In this document: positions 1 to 8,307 of the stretch, one piece after another | Numbering within the stretch: the stretch's first letter is position 1 | Layout: each line of letters opens with the position of its first letter | Assembly: GCF_019468565.1 (NCBI RefSeq) | Contig: NZ_CP080521.1 | Location: forward strand, 992,001 to 1,056,000 | Direction: 5' to 3' | DNA length: 64,000 nucleotides | Source of the DNA: Pseudonocardia sp. DSM 110487 | GTDB lineage: Bacteria; Actinomycetota; Actinomycetes; Mycobacteriales; Pseudonocardiaceae | Position numbers and translations under genes: made by a program | The notes under the pieces: generated by a model | Database searches by the model: none | What the model saw: the letters and a program-made list of their open reading frames with translations, nothing else | What the model was told of the DNA's origin: nothing

Positions 1-454
1 CCGGCCGGGAGAGGTCGAGCAGGTCACGGACCCCGGGCGCGTCGAACACGGCGTCGGGGTCGCGGATGTCGGCCATCGTGATGGTGGCGAGCGGGTCGTC
101 CGCGAGCAGGGCCGCTGCCGAGGCGACGGTGACCGGCTCGTTGTCGACATAGGCGACCCGGGCAGGGGAACCGAGGTCGCGGGCGATCTCGTGCACGTTG
201 CCGACCGTCGGGATGCCGGAGCCGAGGTCGAGGAACTGGTCGATGCCCTCCCCGATGCAGAAGCGCACCGCGCGGTGCAGGAAGAACCGGTTGGCCCGCG
301 CGACGTCCACGGCGTACGGGATGGCCGCCTTGACCTGTTCGGCCGCGGCGCGGTCGGCCGCGAAGTTGTGCGACCCGCCCAGGTAGTAGTCGTACATCCG
401 GGCGGCGTTCGGCACGTCGGGGTCGACACCGGGCAGCTTCGACAGGTCGGTCAT
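1..454 (-). CDS. SAM-dependent methyltransferase, DUF574 family (partial, C-terminus beyond left edge)
   Basis: The first 151 codons of a Rossmann-type methyltransferase are present, starting at ATG 454-452; the gene runs off the left edge. The family signature is clear: an N-terminal segment with ARMYDYYLGGSHNFAADR, then VARANRFFLHRAVRF, the glycine motif FLDLGSGIPTVGNVHEIAR (SAM binding) and AYVDNEP (acidic residue of motif II). DUF574 proteins (Methyltransf_19) are abundant in Streptomyces and Pseudonocardia; their substrate is unknown. A second, complete member lies at 30469-31293, next to an XRE regulator. The codon use fits the neighbours. Confidence 0.9.
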   Translation of the reverse strand, partial: MTDLSKLPGVDPDVPNAARMYDYYLGGSHNFAADRAAAEQVKAAIPYAVDVARANRFFLHRAVRFCIGEGIDQFLDLGSGIPTVGNVHEIARDLGSPARVAYVDNEPVTVASAAALLADDPLATITMADIRDPDAVFDAPGVRDLLDLSRP

Positions 455-532
455 GGCGCGATCGTCCTGCGTGGAGCGGCCGCGGTCCACCGATCACCGT
501 TCCTGGTGCTGGTTACGACGATCGAGGCCGAG

Positions 533-727
533 CTACTCGGGGCGCGTCCGGAGCTTGAGCAGCTGATCGCGAAGGTCGTCGAGGTCCCACAGGTATCGGC
601 CCGATCGCTTGTCCCCGCCAGGGGTGATCAGAGCCGGCTTGAGCCTGCCCTCCTGGGCCCACCTCGCCAGTGAACGTGCCGACACCCCGAGCTCTCGTGC
701 CGCCTGGGTGGTTGTCAGCAGATCCAC
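533..727 (-). CDS. Small excisionase/MerR-like helix-turn-helix protein
   Basis: A 64-residue protein that is essentially one DNA-binding domain: LLTTTQAARELGVSARSLAR reads as a MerR/excisionase-type helix-turn-helix, followed by a wing (GRYLWDLDDL). An ATG at 764-766 would add 13 residues. I prefer GTG 727-725 because the hexamer TACGGT (minus strand, 739-734) lies exactly six bases before it, the leaderless arrangement seen for several genes here. Such small HTH proteins act in phage excision or as local regulators; no integrase is visible nearby, so the target is unknown. Confidence 0.7.
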   Translation of the reverse strand: MDLLTTTQAARELGVSARSLARWAQEGRLKPALITPGGDKRSGRYLWDLDDLRDQLLKLRTRPE

Positions 728-832
728 GACGGGACCGTAAGGGCCGGTCAATGGCGTGAGCAGCATGAATGGCTGTAACGTCGGTAACGGCGGTACTGTC
801 CTTGTTGGCTTTAAAGTCGCTATGCTCGCCTC
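728..832. promoter_or_regulatory. Divergent leaderless promoter region
   Basis: The region separates the HTH gene (minus) from the 98-residue gene (plus). A -10-like TACGGT (739-734, minus) stands six bases before GTG 727, and TATGCT (821-826, plus) six bases before GTG 833. No Shine-Dalgarno sequence precedes either start. Promoter activity is inferred. Confidence 0.5.
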
Positions 833-1129
833 GTGGCGTTCTGGATGACCGAGCTACCGGGAGGCGGGTTCGCGATGGGTGAGGCACCGGACGAGGCCGA
901 GGCGCGGCTGATGATCGTGCGTCAGCAGGGGCGGGCGTCGGTGACGTTCAGCGCACGCTCGGGCCGGTACCGGTGGACGGTCGTGCTGGACGAGGGCAAG
1001 ACGTCACACGGGTGGGCGGAGACCGAGGAGGAGGGATGGTGGTTCGTGAAGGAGGCGGTGAACCGGCCGTTCCGCGGCACGCACTACCGCAAGCCTCGGG
1101 GCCTCTGGACGCTGCCTCCCGATGAGTGA
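833..1129 (+). CDS. Hypothetical protein, 98 aa
   Basis: Starts at GTG 833, placed by the TATGCT hexamer six bases upstream. The protein has no signal peptide or membrane segment. It contains a basic middle (SARSGRYRWTVVLDEGK) and tryptophan-rich patches (EEEGWWFVKEA, GLWTLPPDE), like a small beta-rich cytosolic domain. I do not recognise the family. Divergence from a small HTH gene suggests a two-gene accessory unit. Codon usage is normal for this genome, so it is probably expressed. Confidence 0.65.
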   Translation: MAFWMTELPGGGFAMGEAPDEAEARLMIVRQQGRASVTFSARSGRYRWTVVLDEGKTSHGWAETEEEGWWFVKEAVNRPFRGTHYRKPRGLWTLPPDE

Positions 1130-1188
1130 TCACGATCCTGCGGGCGGCTGATCGATCCGGCCGGCGTCCCTCGGCGTAGGGTGGAGGG

Positions 1189-1225
1189 CAGACCCCGCCG
1201 GGGCAGAGTCCCGGGCAGGGGTCTG
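1189..1225 (+). other. Stem-loop in the mfd 5' leader
   Basis: CAGACCCC (1189-1196) is the reverse complement of GGGGTCTG (1218-1225), with a GC-rich inner stem. It ends about 40 bases before the mfd start and has no U-tract. It could be a leader structure or chance in GC-rich DNA. Confidence 0.3.
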
Positions 1226-1266
1226 TTCTGCGTGCGCTTCTTCTGCCTTGCGAGGGTCTTCCAGCC

Positions 1267-4200
1267 GTGGCCAAGCTCTCCGGTTTGCTCCGTTCCGCCC
1301 TTTCCGATTCCGATCTGCGTGCCGTTGTCGACGCCGCCCGCGACGTCCGTGCCGACGAGGTGCCGGCGCTCTCCGTGGAGGGACCGTCCGCGCTGCGCCC
1401 GTTCCTCGCCGCGGGGTTCGGCATGGACGAAGGCGACGGTGGTGCGGGCCGCACCGTCCTCGTCGTCACCGCAACCGACCGCGAGGCCGAGGACACCGGC
1501 GCCGCGGCCGCCGACCTGCTCGAACCAGGCGCCGTCGCCGTGCTCCCGTCCTGGGAGACGCTGCCGCACGAGCGGCTGTCCCCGCGCCCCGACACGGTCG
1601 GGAGGCGGCTGGAGATCTTCCGCCGGCTCGGCGCGCCGGAGACGGCCCCCCGCGTCGTGATCGCGGCGGCGCGCAGCCTGATCCAGCCGATCGCCCCCGG
1701 CCTGGGCACGCTCGACCCGGTCCGCCTTCGGGTCGGCGACACCCACGACTTCGAGGCGCTGCTCGTCCGCCTGGTCGAGCTGGCCTACACGCGCGTCGAG
1801 ATGGTCACCGCCCGCGGTGAGTTCGCCGTCCGCGGCGGGATCGTCGACATCTTCCCGCCCACGGCCGAGCACCCGGTGCGCGTCGAGTTCTGGGGCGACG
1901 AGGTGAGCGAGCTGCGCTCGTTCTCCGTGGCCGACCAGCGTTCGGTCGCGCCCGTCGAGGAGCTGCTCGCACCCGGCTGCCGGGAGCTGCTGCTCACCGA
2001 GCCCGTGCGGGAGCGGGCCGCCGCGCTCGCGCGCACGCACGACAACAACCCACAGCTGCGGGAGCTCCTCGAACACCTCGCAGAGGGCATCCCGAGCGAG
2101 GGCATGGAGTCGCTGGTGCCGGCGCTCGTCGCGGGCGAGCTGGAGCTGCTCACCGACCTGCTCCCGGCAGGGTCGCTCGTGCTGCTCGCCGACCCGGAGC
2201 GCATCCGCACCCGCAGCGCCGACCTCGTGCGCACGGGACAGGAGTTCCTGGAGGCGTCCTGGTTCGCCGCGGGCGTCGGCGGCAACTCGCCCATCGACGT
2301 CGGCGCGTCCGCGTACCGCGACCTCGCCGAGGTGCTGGAACACGCGTCGGCGAGCGGCCGGTCGGTCGTGACGCTGAGCCCGCTGGTGTCCGGCCGCGAG
2401 GACGTCCTCGCGCCTTCCGTCCACGAGGTGGAGAGCTACCGCGGCGACATCGACCGCGCGCTGGTCGACCTCCGCGCCCACGTCGCCACGGGTGGCACAG
2501 CCGTGCTCGTCGTCGCGGGGCACGGCACCGCGCAGCGCTCCCTCGAACAGCTGCGCGACGCCGACGTGCCGGCCAAGCACGTCGAGGAGCTGGTCGGCGT
2601 CCCGGAGCCGGGCCTGGTCACCGTCACCTGCGGGCGGCTCACCGAGGGCTTCGCAACGTCCGCGCTCGTGCTGCTCACCGAGGCCGACCTCACCGGCAAC
2701 CGCGCGGCCGGCACCGAGCCGCGCAAGCTCGCGTCGCGGCGGCGCAACGCCGTCGACCTCGTCACGCTGCAGCCCGGCGACTACGTGGTGCACTCCCAGC
2801 ACGGCATCGGCCGGTTCGTCGAGATGCGCGAGCGGACCGTCAGCGGGGCCACCCGTGAGTACCTGGTGCTGGAGTACGCGAGCTCCAAGCGCGGCCAGCC
2901 CGCCGACCGGCTGTTCGTCCCCACCGACTCGCTCGACGAGGTCAGCCGCTACGTCGGCGGCGAGGTGCCCACGCTCAACAAGCTCGGCGGCGCCGACTGG
3001 GCCAAGACGAAGGGCCGGGCCCGCAAGGCCGTCCGACAGATCGCCGCGCAGCTCGTGCAGCTCTACGCGGCGCGCCAGTCCTCGCCCGGTCATGCGTTCG
3101 GCAAGGACACCCCCTGGCAGCGCGAGCTGGAGGACGCGTTCCCCTACACCGAGACGCCCGACCAGCTGGCGGCGATCGAGGAGGTCAAGCGCGACATGGA
3201 GCGCTCGGCCCCGATGGACCGGGTGATCTCCGGCGACGTCGGGTTCGGCAAGACCGAGATCGCGGTGCGGGCCGCGTTCAAGGCGGTGCAGGACGGCAAG
3301 CAGGTGGCGGTGCTCGTGCCCACCACGCTGCTCGCCACCCAGCACCTGCAGACGTTCGCCGACCGGATGCGCGCGTTCCCGGTCACGGTGAAGGGGCTCT
3401 CCCGGTTCACCGACAACATCGAAGCCAAGCAGACGATCGAGGGCCTCGCCGACGGCACCGTCGACGTCGTGGTCGGCACCCACCGGCTGCTGCAGACCGG
3501 GGTGCGGTGGAAGGACCTCGGCCTCGTGATCGTCGACGAGGAGCAGCGCTTCGGCGTGGAGCACAAGGAGCACATCACGTCGCTGCGCACGCACGTCGAC
3601 GTGCTCACGCTGTCGGCCACGCCGATCCCGCGCACGCTGGAGATGAGCCTCGCCGGTATCCGTGAGATGTCGACGATCGCCACGCCGCCCGAGGATCGCC
3701 ATCCCACGCTCACTTACGTCGGCGCGTACGACGACAAGCAGGTCACCGCGGCGATCCGACGGGAGCTGCTGCGCGACGGCCAGGTGTTCTACGTCCACAA
3801 CCGGGTCTCCACGATCGACCGCGCCGCGCGCAAGATCCGCGATCTCGTGCCGGAGGCGCGTGTCGCGATCGCCCATGGTCAGATGAACGAGGACCTGCTG
3901 GAACGCACCGTTGCCGGGTTCTGGCACAACGAGTACGACGTCCTGGTCTGCACGACGATCGTGGAGAACGGGCTGGACATCTCGAACGCCAACACCTTGA
4001 TCGTCGAACGGTCCGACACGCTCGGGCTCTCGCAGCTGCACCAGCTGCGCGGCCGGGTCGGGCGCGGCCGCGAGCGGGGGTACGCGTACTTCCTGTTCCC
4101 GCCCGAGCACCCGCTCACCGAGACCGCGCACGACCGGCTCGCCACGATCGCCCAGCACTCCGACCTCGGTTCCGGCGCCGCCGTCGCGATGAAGGACCTG

Positions 4201-4821
4201 GAGATCCGCGGCGCGGGCAACATCCTCGGTGCCGAGCAATCGGGTCACATCGCGGGCGTCGGGTTCGACCTCTACATCCGCCTGGTCGGCGAGGCCGTCG
4301 CGGCGTTCCGCAAGCAGGCGGGGGCAGGCGAGGGCGAGGAGGAGGAGCAGCTGGCCGAGGTCCGGGTGGACCTCCCGATCGACGCGCACGTGCCGCACGA
4401 CTACGTCACCGGCGAGCGGCTGCGGCTCGAGGTCTACCGCAAGATCGCCGAGGCCTCGGACGGCGCCGCGCTGGACGCGATCGTCGAGGAGCTCACCGAC
4501 CGGTACGGCGAGCCGCCCACCCCGGTGCGCAACCTGCTCGCCGTGGCGGCGTTCCGGCAGACCTGCCGGACGTTGGGCGTCGGAGAGGTGACGGTGGCAG
4601 GCGCGAGCATCCGGATCGGGCCGGTCGAGCTGCCCGACTCCGCCCAGATGCGGCTCAAGCGCCTGCACCCGAAGGCGACGTACAAGCCGGCGGCCAAGCT
4701 CGTGAGCGTTCCGAAGCCCACGGAGAGTGGCCGTGTCGGTGCGGCGCCGCTGCGCGACGTTGCTCTGTTGGAGTGGTGCACGAAGCTCATCACCGACCTG
4801 CTCACCCCCGCGCGGGTCTGA
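1267..4821 (+). CDS. mfd: Transcription-repair coupling factor Mfd
   Basis: 1184 residues, the usual length for Mfd, which removes RNA polymerase stalled at lesions and recruits UvrA. The UvrB-like N-terminal part (about 1-450) includes LPSWETLPHERLSP. The RNA-polymerase interaction domain follows (GDYVVHSQHGIGRFVEM, about 503-520). The translocase motor carries Walker A (GDVGFGKTE, about 656-664), the DEEQ box (about 756), LSATPIPRTLEMS, and the TRG region ending in QLRGRVGRGRERGYAYF. Start GTG 1267 has GAGGG ten bases upstream. It heads the same mfd-mazG-lpqU-eno order as mycobacteria. Confidence 0.97.
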   Translation: MAKLSGLLRSALSDSDLRAVVDAARDVRADEVPALSVEGPSALRPFLAAGFGMDEGDGGAGRTVLVVTATDREAEDTGAAAADLLEPGAVAVLPSWETLPHERLSPRPDTVGRRLEIFRRLGAPETAPRVVIAAARSLIQPIAPGLGTLDPVRLRVGDTHDFEALLVRLVELAYTRVEMVTARGEFAVRGGIVDIFPPTAEHPVRVEFWGDEVSELRSFSVADQRSVAPVEELLAPGCRELLLTEPVRERAAALARTHDNNPQLRELLEHLAEGIPSEGMESLVPALVAGELELLTDLLPAGSLVLLADPERIRTRSADLVRTGQEFLEASWFAAGVGGNSPIDVGASAYRDLAEVLEHASASGRSVVTLSPLVSGREDVLAPSVHEVESYRGDIDRALVDLRAHVATGGTAVLVVAGHGTAQRSLEQLRDADVPAKHVEELVGVPEPGLVTVTCGRLTEGFATSALVLLTEADLTGNRAAGTEPRKLASRRRNAVDLVTLQPGDYVVHSQHGIGRFVEMRERTVSGATREYLVLEYASSKRGQPADRLFVPTDSLDEVSRYVGGEVPTLNKLGGADWAKTKGRARKAVRQIAAQLVQLYAARQSSPGHAFGKDTPWQRELEDAFPYTETPDQLAAIEEVKRDMERSAPMDRVISGDVGFGKTEIAVRAAFKAVQDGKQVAVLVPTTLLATQHLQTFADRMRAFPVTVKGLSRFTDNIEAKQTIEGLADGTVDVVVGTHRLLQTGVRWKDLGLVIVDEEQRFGVEHKEHITSLRTHVDVLTLSATPIPRTLEMSLAGIREMSTIATPPEDRHPTLTYVGAYDDKQVTAAIRRELLRDGQVFYVHNRVSTIDRAARKIRDLVPEARVAIAHGQMNEDLLERTVAGFWHNEYDVLVCTTIVENGLDISNANTLIVERSDTLGLSQLHQLRGRVGRGRERGYAYFLFPPEHPLTETAHDRLATIAQHSDLGSGAAVAMKDLEIRGAGNILGAEQSGHIAGVGFDLYIRLVGEAVAAFRKQAGAGEGEEEEQLAEVRVDLPIDAHVPHDYVTGERLRLEVYRKIAEASDGAALDAIVEELTDRYGEPPTPVRNLLAVAAFRQTCRTLGVGEVTVAGASIRIGPVELPDSAQMRLKRLHPKATYKPAAKLVSVPKPTESGRVGAAPLRDVALLEWCTKLITDLLTPARV

Positions 4822-4930
4822 CGGGCCGCATTCGGTCACCTGCGCGGAGTAACGGACCGCGTCCTGTGACGATCAATCAGCTGGAGCCCCCCGGGACCGG
4901 CCTGGACGGGCATGACACCCGGGAGAGTGC

Positions 4931-5434
4931 GTGCCCGATCCCCATCCGGAGACCGCGCCGCCCAGCCGGGAGGCCCCAGGTGGGGCGGCGCGCCCGCAGC
5001 CGCCCGCGCGCTACGGGTTCCCGCTCCTCGCCACGTACGGCCAGCGGGTCGGCGGTTTCCTCATCGACATCGGCATACCGGGCGGGTTGCTGGCGATCGT
5101 GCTGATCGCCGCGCTCGCCACCAGGGACGTCGCCGTGATCGGCGTCGTCTATCCCGGCGCGGCGCTCGTCGGGCTGGCGTTCGTCCTGTGGAACAGCGGG
5201 TACCGGCAGGGGCGTTCGGGGCAGAGCCTCGGCAAGAGGGTGCTGGGCACGCGGCTGGTCAGCGTGGGCTCGGAGGAGCCGGTCGGGTTCCGCCGTGCGG
5301 TCGGGCGGCAGATCGCGCACCTGCTCGACGGGATACCGCTCGGAGTGGGCTACCTATGGCCACTGTGGGACGAGCAGCGGCAGACGTTCGCGGACAAGGT
5401 CTGCTCGACGCTCGTGGTGCAGGCCGACCTCTGA
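4931..5434 (+). CDS. RDD-family membrane protein
   Basis: 167 residues. A proline-rich cytoplasmic N-terminus leads into the RDD domain: YGQRVGGFLIDIGIPGGLLA carries the name-giving Arg and Asp in the first membrane helix. A second helix follows around VVYPGAALVGLAFVLWNSGY, then the conserved QSLGKRVLGTRLV segment. GTG 4931 is preceded by GGGAGAG. RDD proteins are small integral membrane proteins of mostly unknown function; some act as ion antiporters. It sits between mfd and the SurA-like lipoprotein on the same strand. Confidence 0.85.
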   Translation: MPDPHPETAPPSREAPGGAARPQPPARYGFPLLATYGQRVGGFLIDIGIPGGLLAIVLIAALATRDVAVIGVVYPGAALVGLAFVLWNSGYRQGRSGQSLGKRVLGTRLVSVGSEEPVGFRRAVGRQIAHLLDGIPLGVGYLWPLWDEQRQTFADKVCSTLVVQADL

Positions 5435-5461
5435 TCCGGTCCTCACCTCGAGCGTGAGAGG

Positions 5462-6373
5462 GTGTCGGTCGTGCGCATGCAGGTGGGACGCGTCGCGGCG
5501 GCGGTCGCCGTCATCGGTGCGGTGATCAGTGGGTGCGGTGGGCCGAGCCAGGCGGGCACTGCCGTGTTCGTCGGGGACAACGCGATCCCGATCGAGAGCG
5601 TCCAGAGCCAGCTCGACACGGCGCTGGCCAAGAAGGACGTGATGGCGCAGATCACGGCCCAGGGCGGATCCACGGCCGGGCTCGCGCGCAGCATCGTCAC
5701 GCGTGCGGTCGTGCACGACCTGCTCGCCCGGCGCGCGGCCGATGAGGGCATCGTCGTCACCGATGCGCAGGTCGACGCCCGGATCGCCGAGAGCGGCGGG
5801 GCCGACGCCCTGCTCGGCCGCTTGCCGTACGACCTGCCGATGCTGCGGCAGCGCGTGCACGACGACCTGATCGCCGCACAGCTGGCCCAGCGGGAGGTCG
5901 GCGGGCTCGTGGTCACCGCCGATCTGGTGGCGGCCACCTCCCGGGACGCCGCCGATGCGACGGCAGCCACCCTCCAGGCGGGCGGTGCGCAGGCCGACGC
6001 CCTGTTCACCGACCAGCGCACGTCGGTGCGGGGCCAGCCGTTCGACGCGGCGTCCTCACCCGAGGAAGCCAGCACCGTGCTGTTCGGCGTGCCGGTCGGC
6101 ACCGTGGTCGCGTTCCAGCCGAGCCCTGACCAGAGCACGTGGATCGTCGCGCGGGTCACCGACCGGCGCACGAACGCCACCGCCGACCCGGCCGCGGTGA
6201 GCAGCATCAGCCAGACCCAGCTGGTCGCCATCGGCCAGCGGCTGCTCCAGCCGACGGCCGAGCAGATCGGCATCCGCGTCAACCCCCGTTACGGGGTGTG
6301 GGACCCGATCCAGATGCAGATCGTCGGCGAGGACCAGCAGGTCGGCACGATCCTGCCGCCCGTCGCGAGCTGA
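5462..6373 (+). CDS. SurA_N-type lipoprotein, putative secreted foldase
   Basis: 303 residues. The N-terminal hydrophobic stretch ends in a lipobox-like VISGCGG, so lipidation at the outer membrane face is likely. The rest resembles the SurA/PrsA N-terminal chaperone domain: helical segments with VTRAVVHDLLARRAADEGIV and VTDAQVDARIAE. No parvulin prolyl-isomerase domain is evident. GTG 5471 would suit the GAGAGG ribosome site better than GTG 5462, which is nearly adjacent to it. Its place between mfd and mazG is common in actinobacteria. Role inferred: extracytoplasmic folding. Confidence 0.8.
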   Translation: MSVVRMQVGRVAAAVAVIGAVISGCGGPSQAGTAVFVGDNAIPIESVQSQLDTALAKKDVMAQITAQGGSTAGLARSIVTRAVVHDLLARRAADEGIVVTDAQVDARIAESGGADALLGRLPYDLPMLRQRVHDDLIAAQLAQREVGGLVVTADLVAATSRDAADATAATLQAGGAQADALFTDQRTSVRGQPFDAASSPEEASTVLFGVPVGTVVAFQPSPDQSTWIVARVTDRRTNATADPAAVSSISQTQLVAIGQRLLQPTAEQIGIRVNPRYGVWDPIQMQIVGEDQQVGTILPPVAS

Positions 6374-6378
6374 AAGCG

Positions 6379-7323
6379 ATGAGTACTGGGGTCGCGCAGC
6401 GGACGGTCGTCCTCCTGCCCGAGCGGTGGAGCGGTGTCCTGCCCGCTGCCGCCGTGCCGGCCCTGCGCGCGGCCGAGCGGGTGCTCGCCGACCCCACGGT
6501 GCCGGACGAGGTCGTGGCCGTCACCGGCGCGATCCGCGCCGACGGCTGGGGCGTGGACGGGGCGGCCGAGGTGCTGCTGACCACCGACCCCGCCCGGGTG
6601 GACGGCGCCGCCGTCGTGGGGCTCCCGGTGGGCGCGGCGCTGCTCGACGCGGTCGCCGTGATGGACCGGCTGCGCTCGCCCGGCGGCTGTCCGTGGGACG
6701 CCGAGCAGACCCACGAGTCGCTCCTGCAGTACCTGATCGAGGAGTGCTACGAGCTCTACCAGGCGATCGAGGACGGCGATCGCGTCGCCATCCGCGAGGA
6801 GCTCGGCGACGTGCTGCTGCAGGTGCTGTTCCACGCGCGGGTGGCCGAGGAGGCAGGCGTCCTGCCGTTCACGATCGACGACGTCGCGGCCGACCTCGTT
6901 GCGAAGCTCGTCGGGCGGCACCCGCACGTGTTCGCCGGCAGCGAGCGGATCGACACGGCCGAGCGCCAGGAACGCCGCTGGGAGGAGCTCAAGCGCGCTG
7001 AGAAGCAGCGCGAGTCCAGCGTGGACGGGGTGCCGCTCGGGCAGCCGGCTGTCGCGCTCGCCGCGAAGCTCACCAGCCGCACCGCACGTGCCCACCTGCC
7101 GGCCGACCTGCTGCCCGCAGGCGCGAGCGTGGGGGAGCAGCTCTTCGCGCTGGCCGCCAAGGCGAAGCTCGCAGGCGTCGACCCGGAGGCGGAGCTGCGG
7201 ACTGCCGCGCGCCGGTTCGCCGACCAGGTGCGGGCCGCGGAGCGGGCCGCCGTCGCCGACCGCGCCGACCCGCACGCCCTCGACGCCGCGGGGTGGCGAC
7301 GCTACTGGCCCGCGGCTGGCTAA
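6379..7323 (+). CDS. mazG: Nucleoside triphosphate pyrophosphohydrolase MazG
   Basis: 314 residues; start ATG 6379, six bases after the upstream stop. MazG cleaves (d)NTPs to NMP and pyrophosphate, cleaning damaged nucleotides and lowering ppGpp in some species. The all-alpha MazG domain begins at SPGGCPWDAEQTHESLLQYL and carries the metal-binding EExxE (IEECYELYQAIED, about 121-126) and ExxD (EELGDVLLQVLFHARVAEE) pairs. The tail WEELKRAEKQRES is typical of the long actinobacterial form. The N-terminal 90 residues resemble the extension of mycobacterial MazG. Confidence 0.95.
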   Translation: MSTGVAQRTVVLLPERWSGVLPAAAVPALRAAERVLADPTVPDEVVAVTGAIRADGWGVDGAAEVLLTTDPARVDGAAVVGLPVGAALLDAVAVMDRLRSPGGCPWDAEQTHESLLQYLIEECYELYQAIEDGDRVAIREELGDVLLQVLFHARVAEEAGVLPFTIDDVAADLVAKLVGRHPHVFAGSERIDTAERQERRWEELKRAEKQRESSVDGVPLGQPAVALAAKLTSRTARAHLPADLLPAGASVGEQLFALAAKAKLAGVDPEAELRTAARRFADQVRAAERAAVADRADPHALDAAGWRRYWPAAG

Positions 7324-7332
7324 CCTGGTCGG

Positions 7333-8148
7333 GTGACGCCACGTCGTGGACGCCCTCGCATGTCCGTGACCGGGCGCCGCCGTCGAGCAAGGCGGAAAGT
7401 CAGCGGTTGGAACACAGCCGCAATCGCGCTGGCGGTGATGGCGGCCCTCATCGGGGTGTCGATCCTGTCGGACCGCGACAGCCGCGACCACCGGGCGGAA
7501 CGCCCGCAGCGCGGCGACGGACTCACCGCCGCGGACGTCGACCCCGACACGCCTGTCCCGCAACCACCGCCGCTGACGGGAGGCACTGACCTCGTCGCCT
7601 GGTCGGTCACCGCGGCCGAGCGCAGCGGCGTCCCGGCCAGGGCGCTGCGCGCCTACGCTGCCGCGGAGCTCGCCCAGCGCACCGACACCCCGGACTGCCG
7701 CCTCTCGTGGAGCACCATCGCCGGGATCGGGCGCGTCGAGTCCGATCACGCCCGCTTCGGCGGCGCGCGCGTGAACTCCGACGGTGAGGCCAGCCCGGCG
7801 ATAGTCGGGCCGCCGCTCGACGGCTCACCCGGCGTGCGCGAGATCCGGGACACCGACGGCGGCCGCCTCGATGGCGACACCACGTTCGACCGCGCAGTCG
7901 GGCCGATGCAGTTCCTGCCCGGCACATGGGCCCGCTACGGCGCAGACGGCAACGGCGACGGCGTGCGTGACCCGCACCAGCTCGACGACGCCGCCCTCGC
8001 CGCGGCGCGCTACCTCTGCGCCGACGGCCGCGACACGGCGAGTGGCGAGGGTTGGTGGGACGGCGTGCTCACGTACAACAGCTCGGTCAACTACGCCCGC
8101 CTCGTCTGGGCCGCCGCCGACCGCTACACCACCTCCACCGCCGCCTGA
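7333..8148 (+). CDS. Membrane-anchored lytic transglycosylase (LpqU-like)
   Basis: 271 residues. A basic N-terminus and one membrane helix (NTAAIALAVMAALIGVSIL) anchor the protein. The extracytoplasmic part is an MltB-type transglycosylase domain: GIGRVESDHARFGG contains the catalytic Glu, and DRAVGPMQFLPGTWARYG and the asparagine-rich DGNGDGVRDPHQLDDAALAAARYLC are family landmarks. GTG 7333 is supported by TAACCT (7321-7326) six bases upstream, a leaderless arrangement overlapping the mazG stop. It occupies the position of lpqU in M. tuberculosis. It cleaves peptidoglycan glycan strands. Confidence 0.88.
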   Translation: MTPRRGRPRMSVTGRRRRARRKVSGWNTAAIALAVMAALIGVSILSDRDSRDHRAERPQRGDGLTAADVDPDTPVPQPPPLTGGTDLVAWSVTAAERSGVPARALRAYAAAELAQRTDTPDCRLSWSTIAGIGRVESDHARFGGARVNSDGEASPAIVGPPLDGSPGVREIRDTDGGRLDGDTTFDRAVGPMQFLPGTWARYGADGNGDGVRDPHQLDDAALAAARYLCADGRDTASGEGWWDGVLTYNSSVNYARLVWAAADRYTTSTAA

Positions 8149-8150
8149 CC

Positions 8151-8305
8151 CCGCGACGAGCGTGCACTCAAACCGCGATGAGCGTGCACTCAAACCGCGA
8201 CTCGCGTGCACTCAAACCGCGACTCGCGGAAGTCTGGGCGCCCTCCTCCCGCGAGTCGCGGTCTGGATGTGCGCGAGTCGCGGTCTGGGTGTGCGCGAGT
8301 CGCGG
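8151..8305. repeat. 22-bp tandem repeat array, both orientations (locus A of four)
   Basis: Units begin at 8151, 8173, 8195 and 8217 (exact 22-bp period), each built as CGCGACTCGCGTGCACTCA plus A and C bases. After a 20-30 bp gap, inverted units start at 8250, 8272 and 8294, again 22 bp apart (CGCGAGTCGCGG core). The array fills the gap between two convergent genes, starting two bases after one stop and ending two bases before the other. The same period and core recur at 19871, 22087 and 54281. No spacers vary as in CRISPR. Confidence 0.9.
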
Positions 8306-8307
8306 GG

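Noticed and set aside
1084..4839. Very long open frame antisense to mfd (1251 codons)
   Set aside because: It mirrors mfd exactly in the opposite frame, its translation has no family motifs and is Arg/Gly/Val-rich. Such shadows are expected at about 74 percent GC.
8151..8305. CRISPR array
   Set aside because: The whole 22-bp unit repeats without unique spacers, both orientations occur, and no cas genes are in the window.
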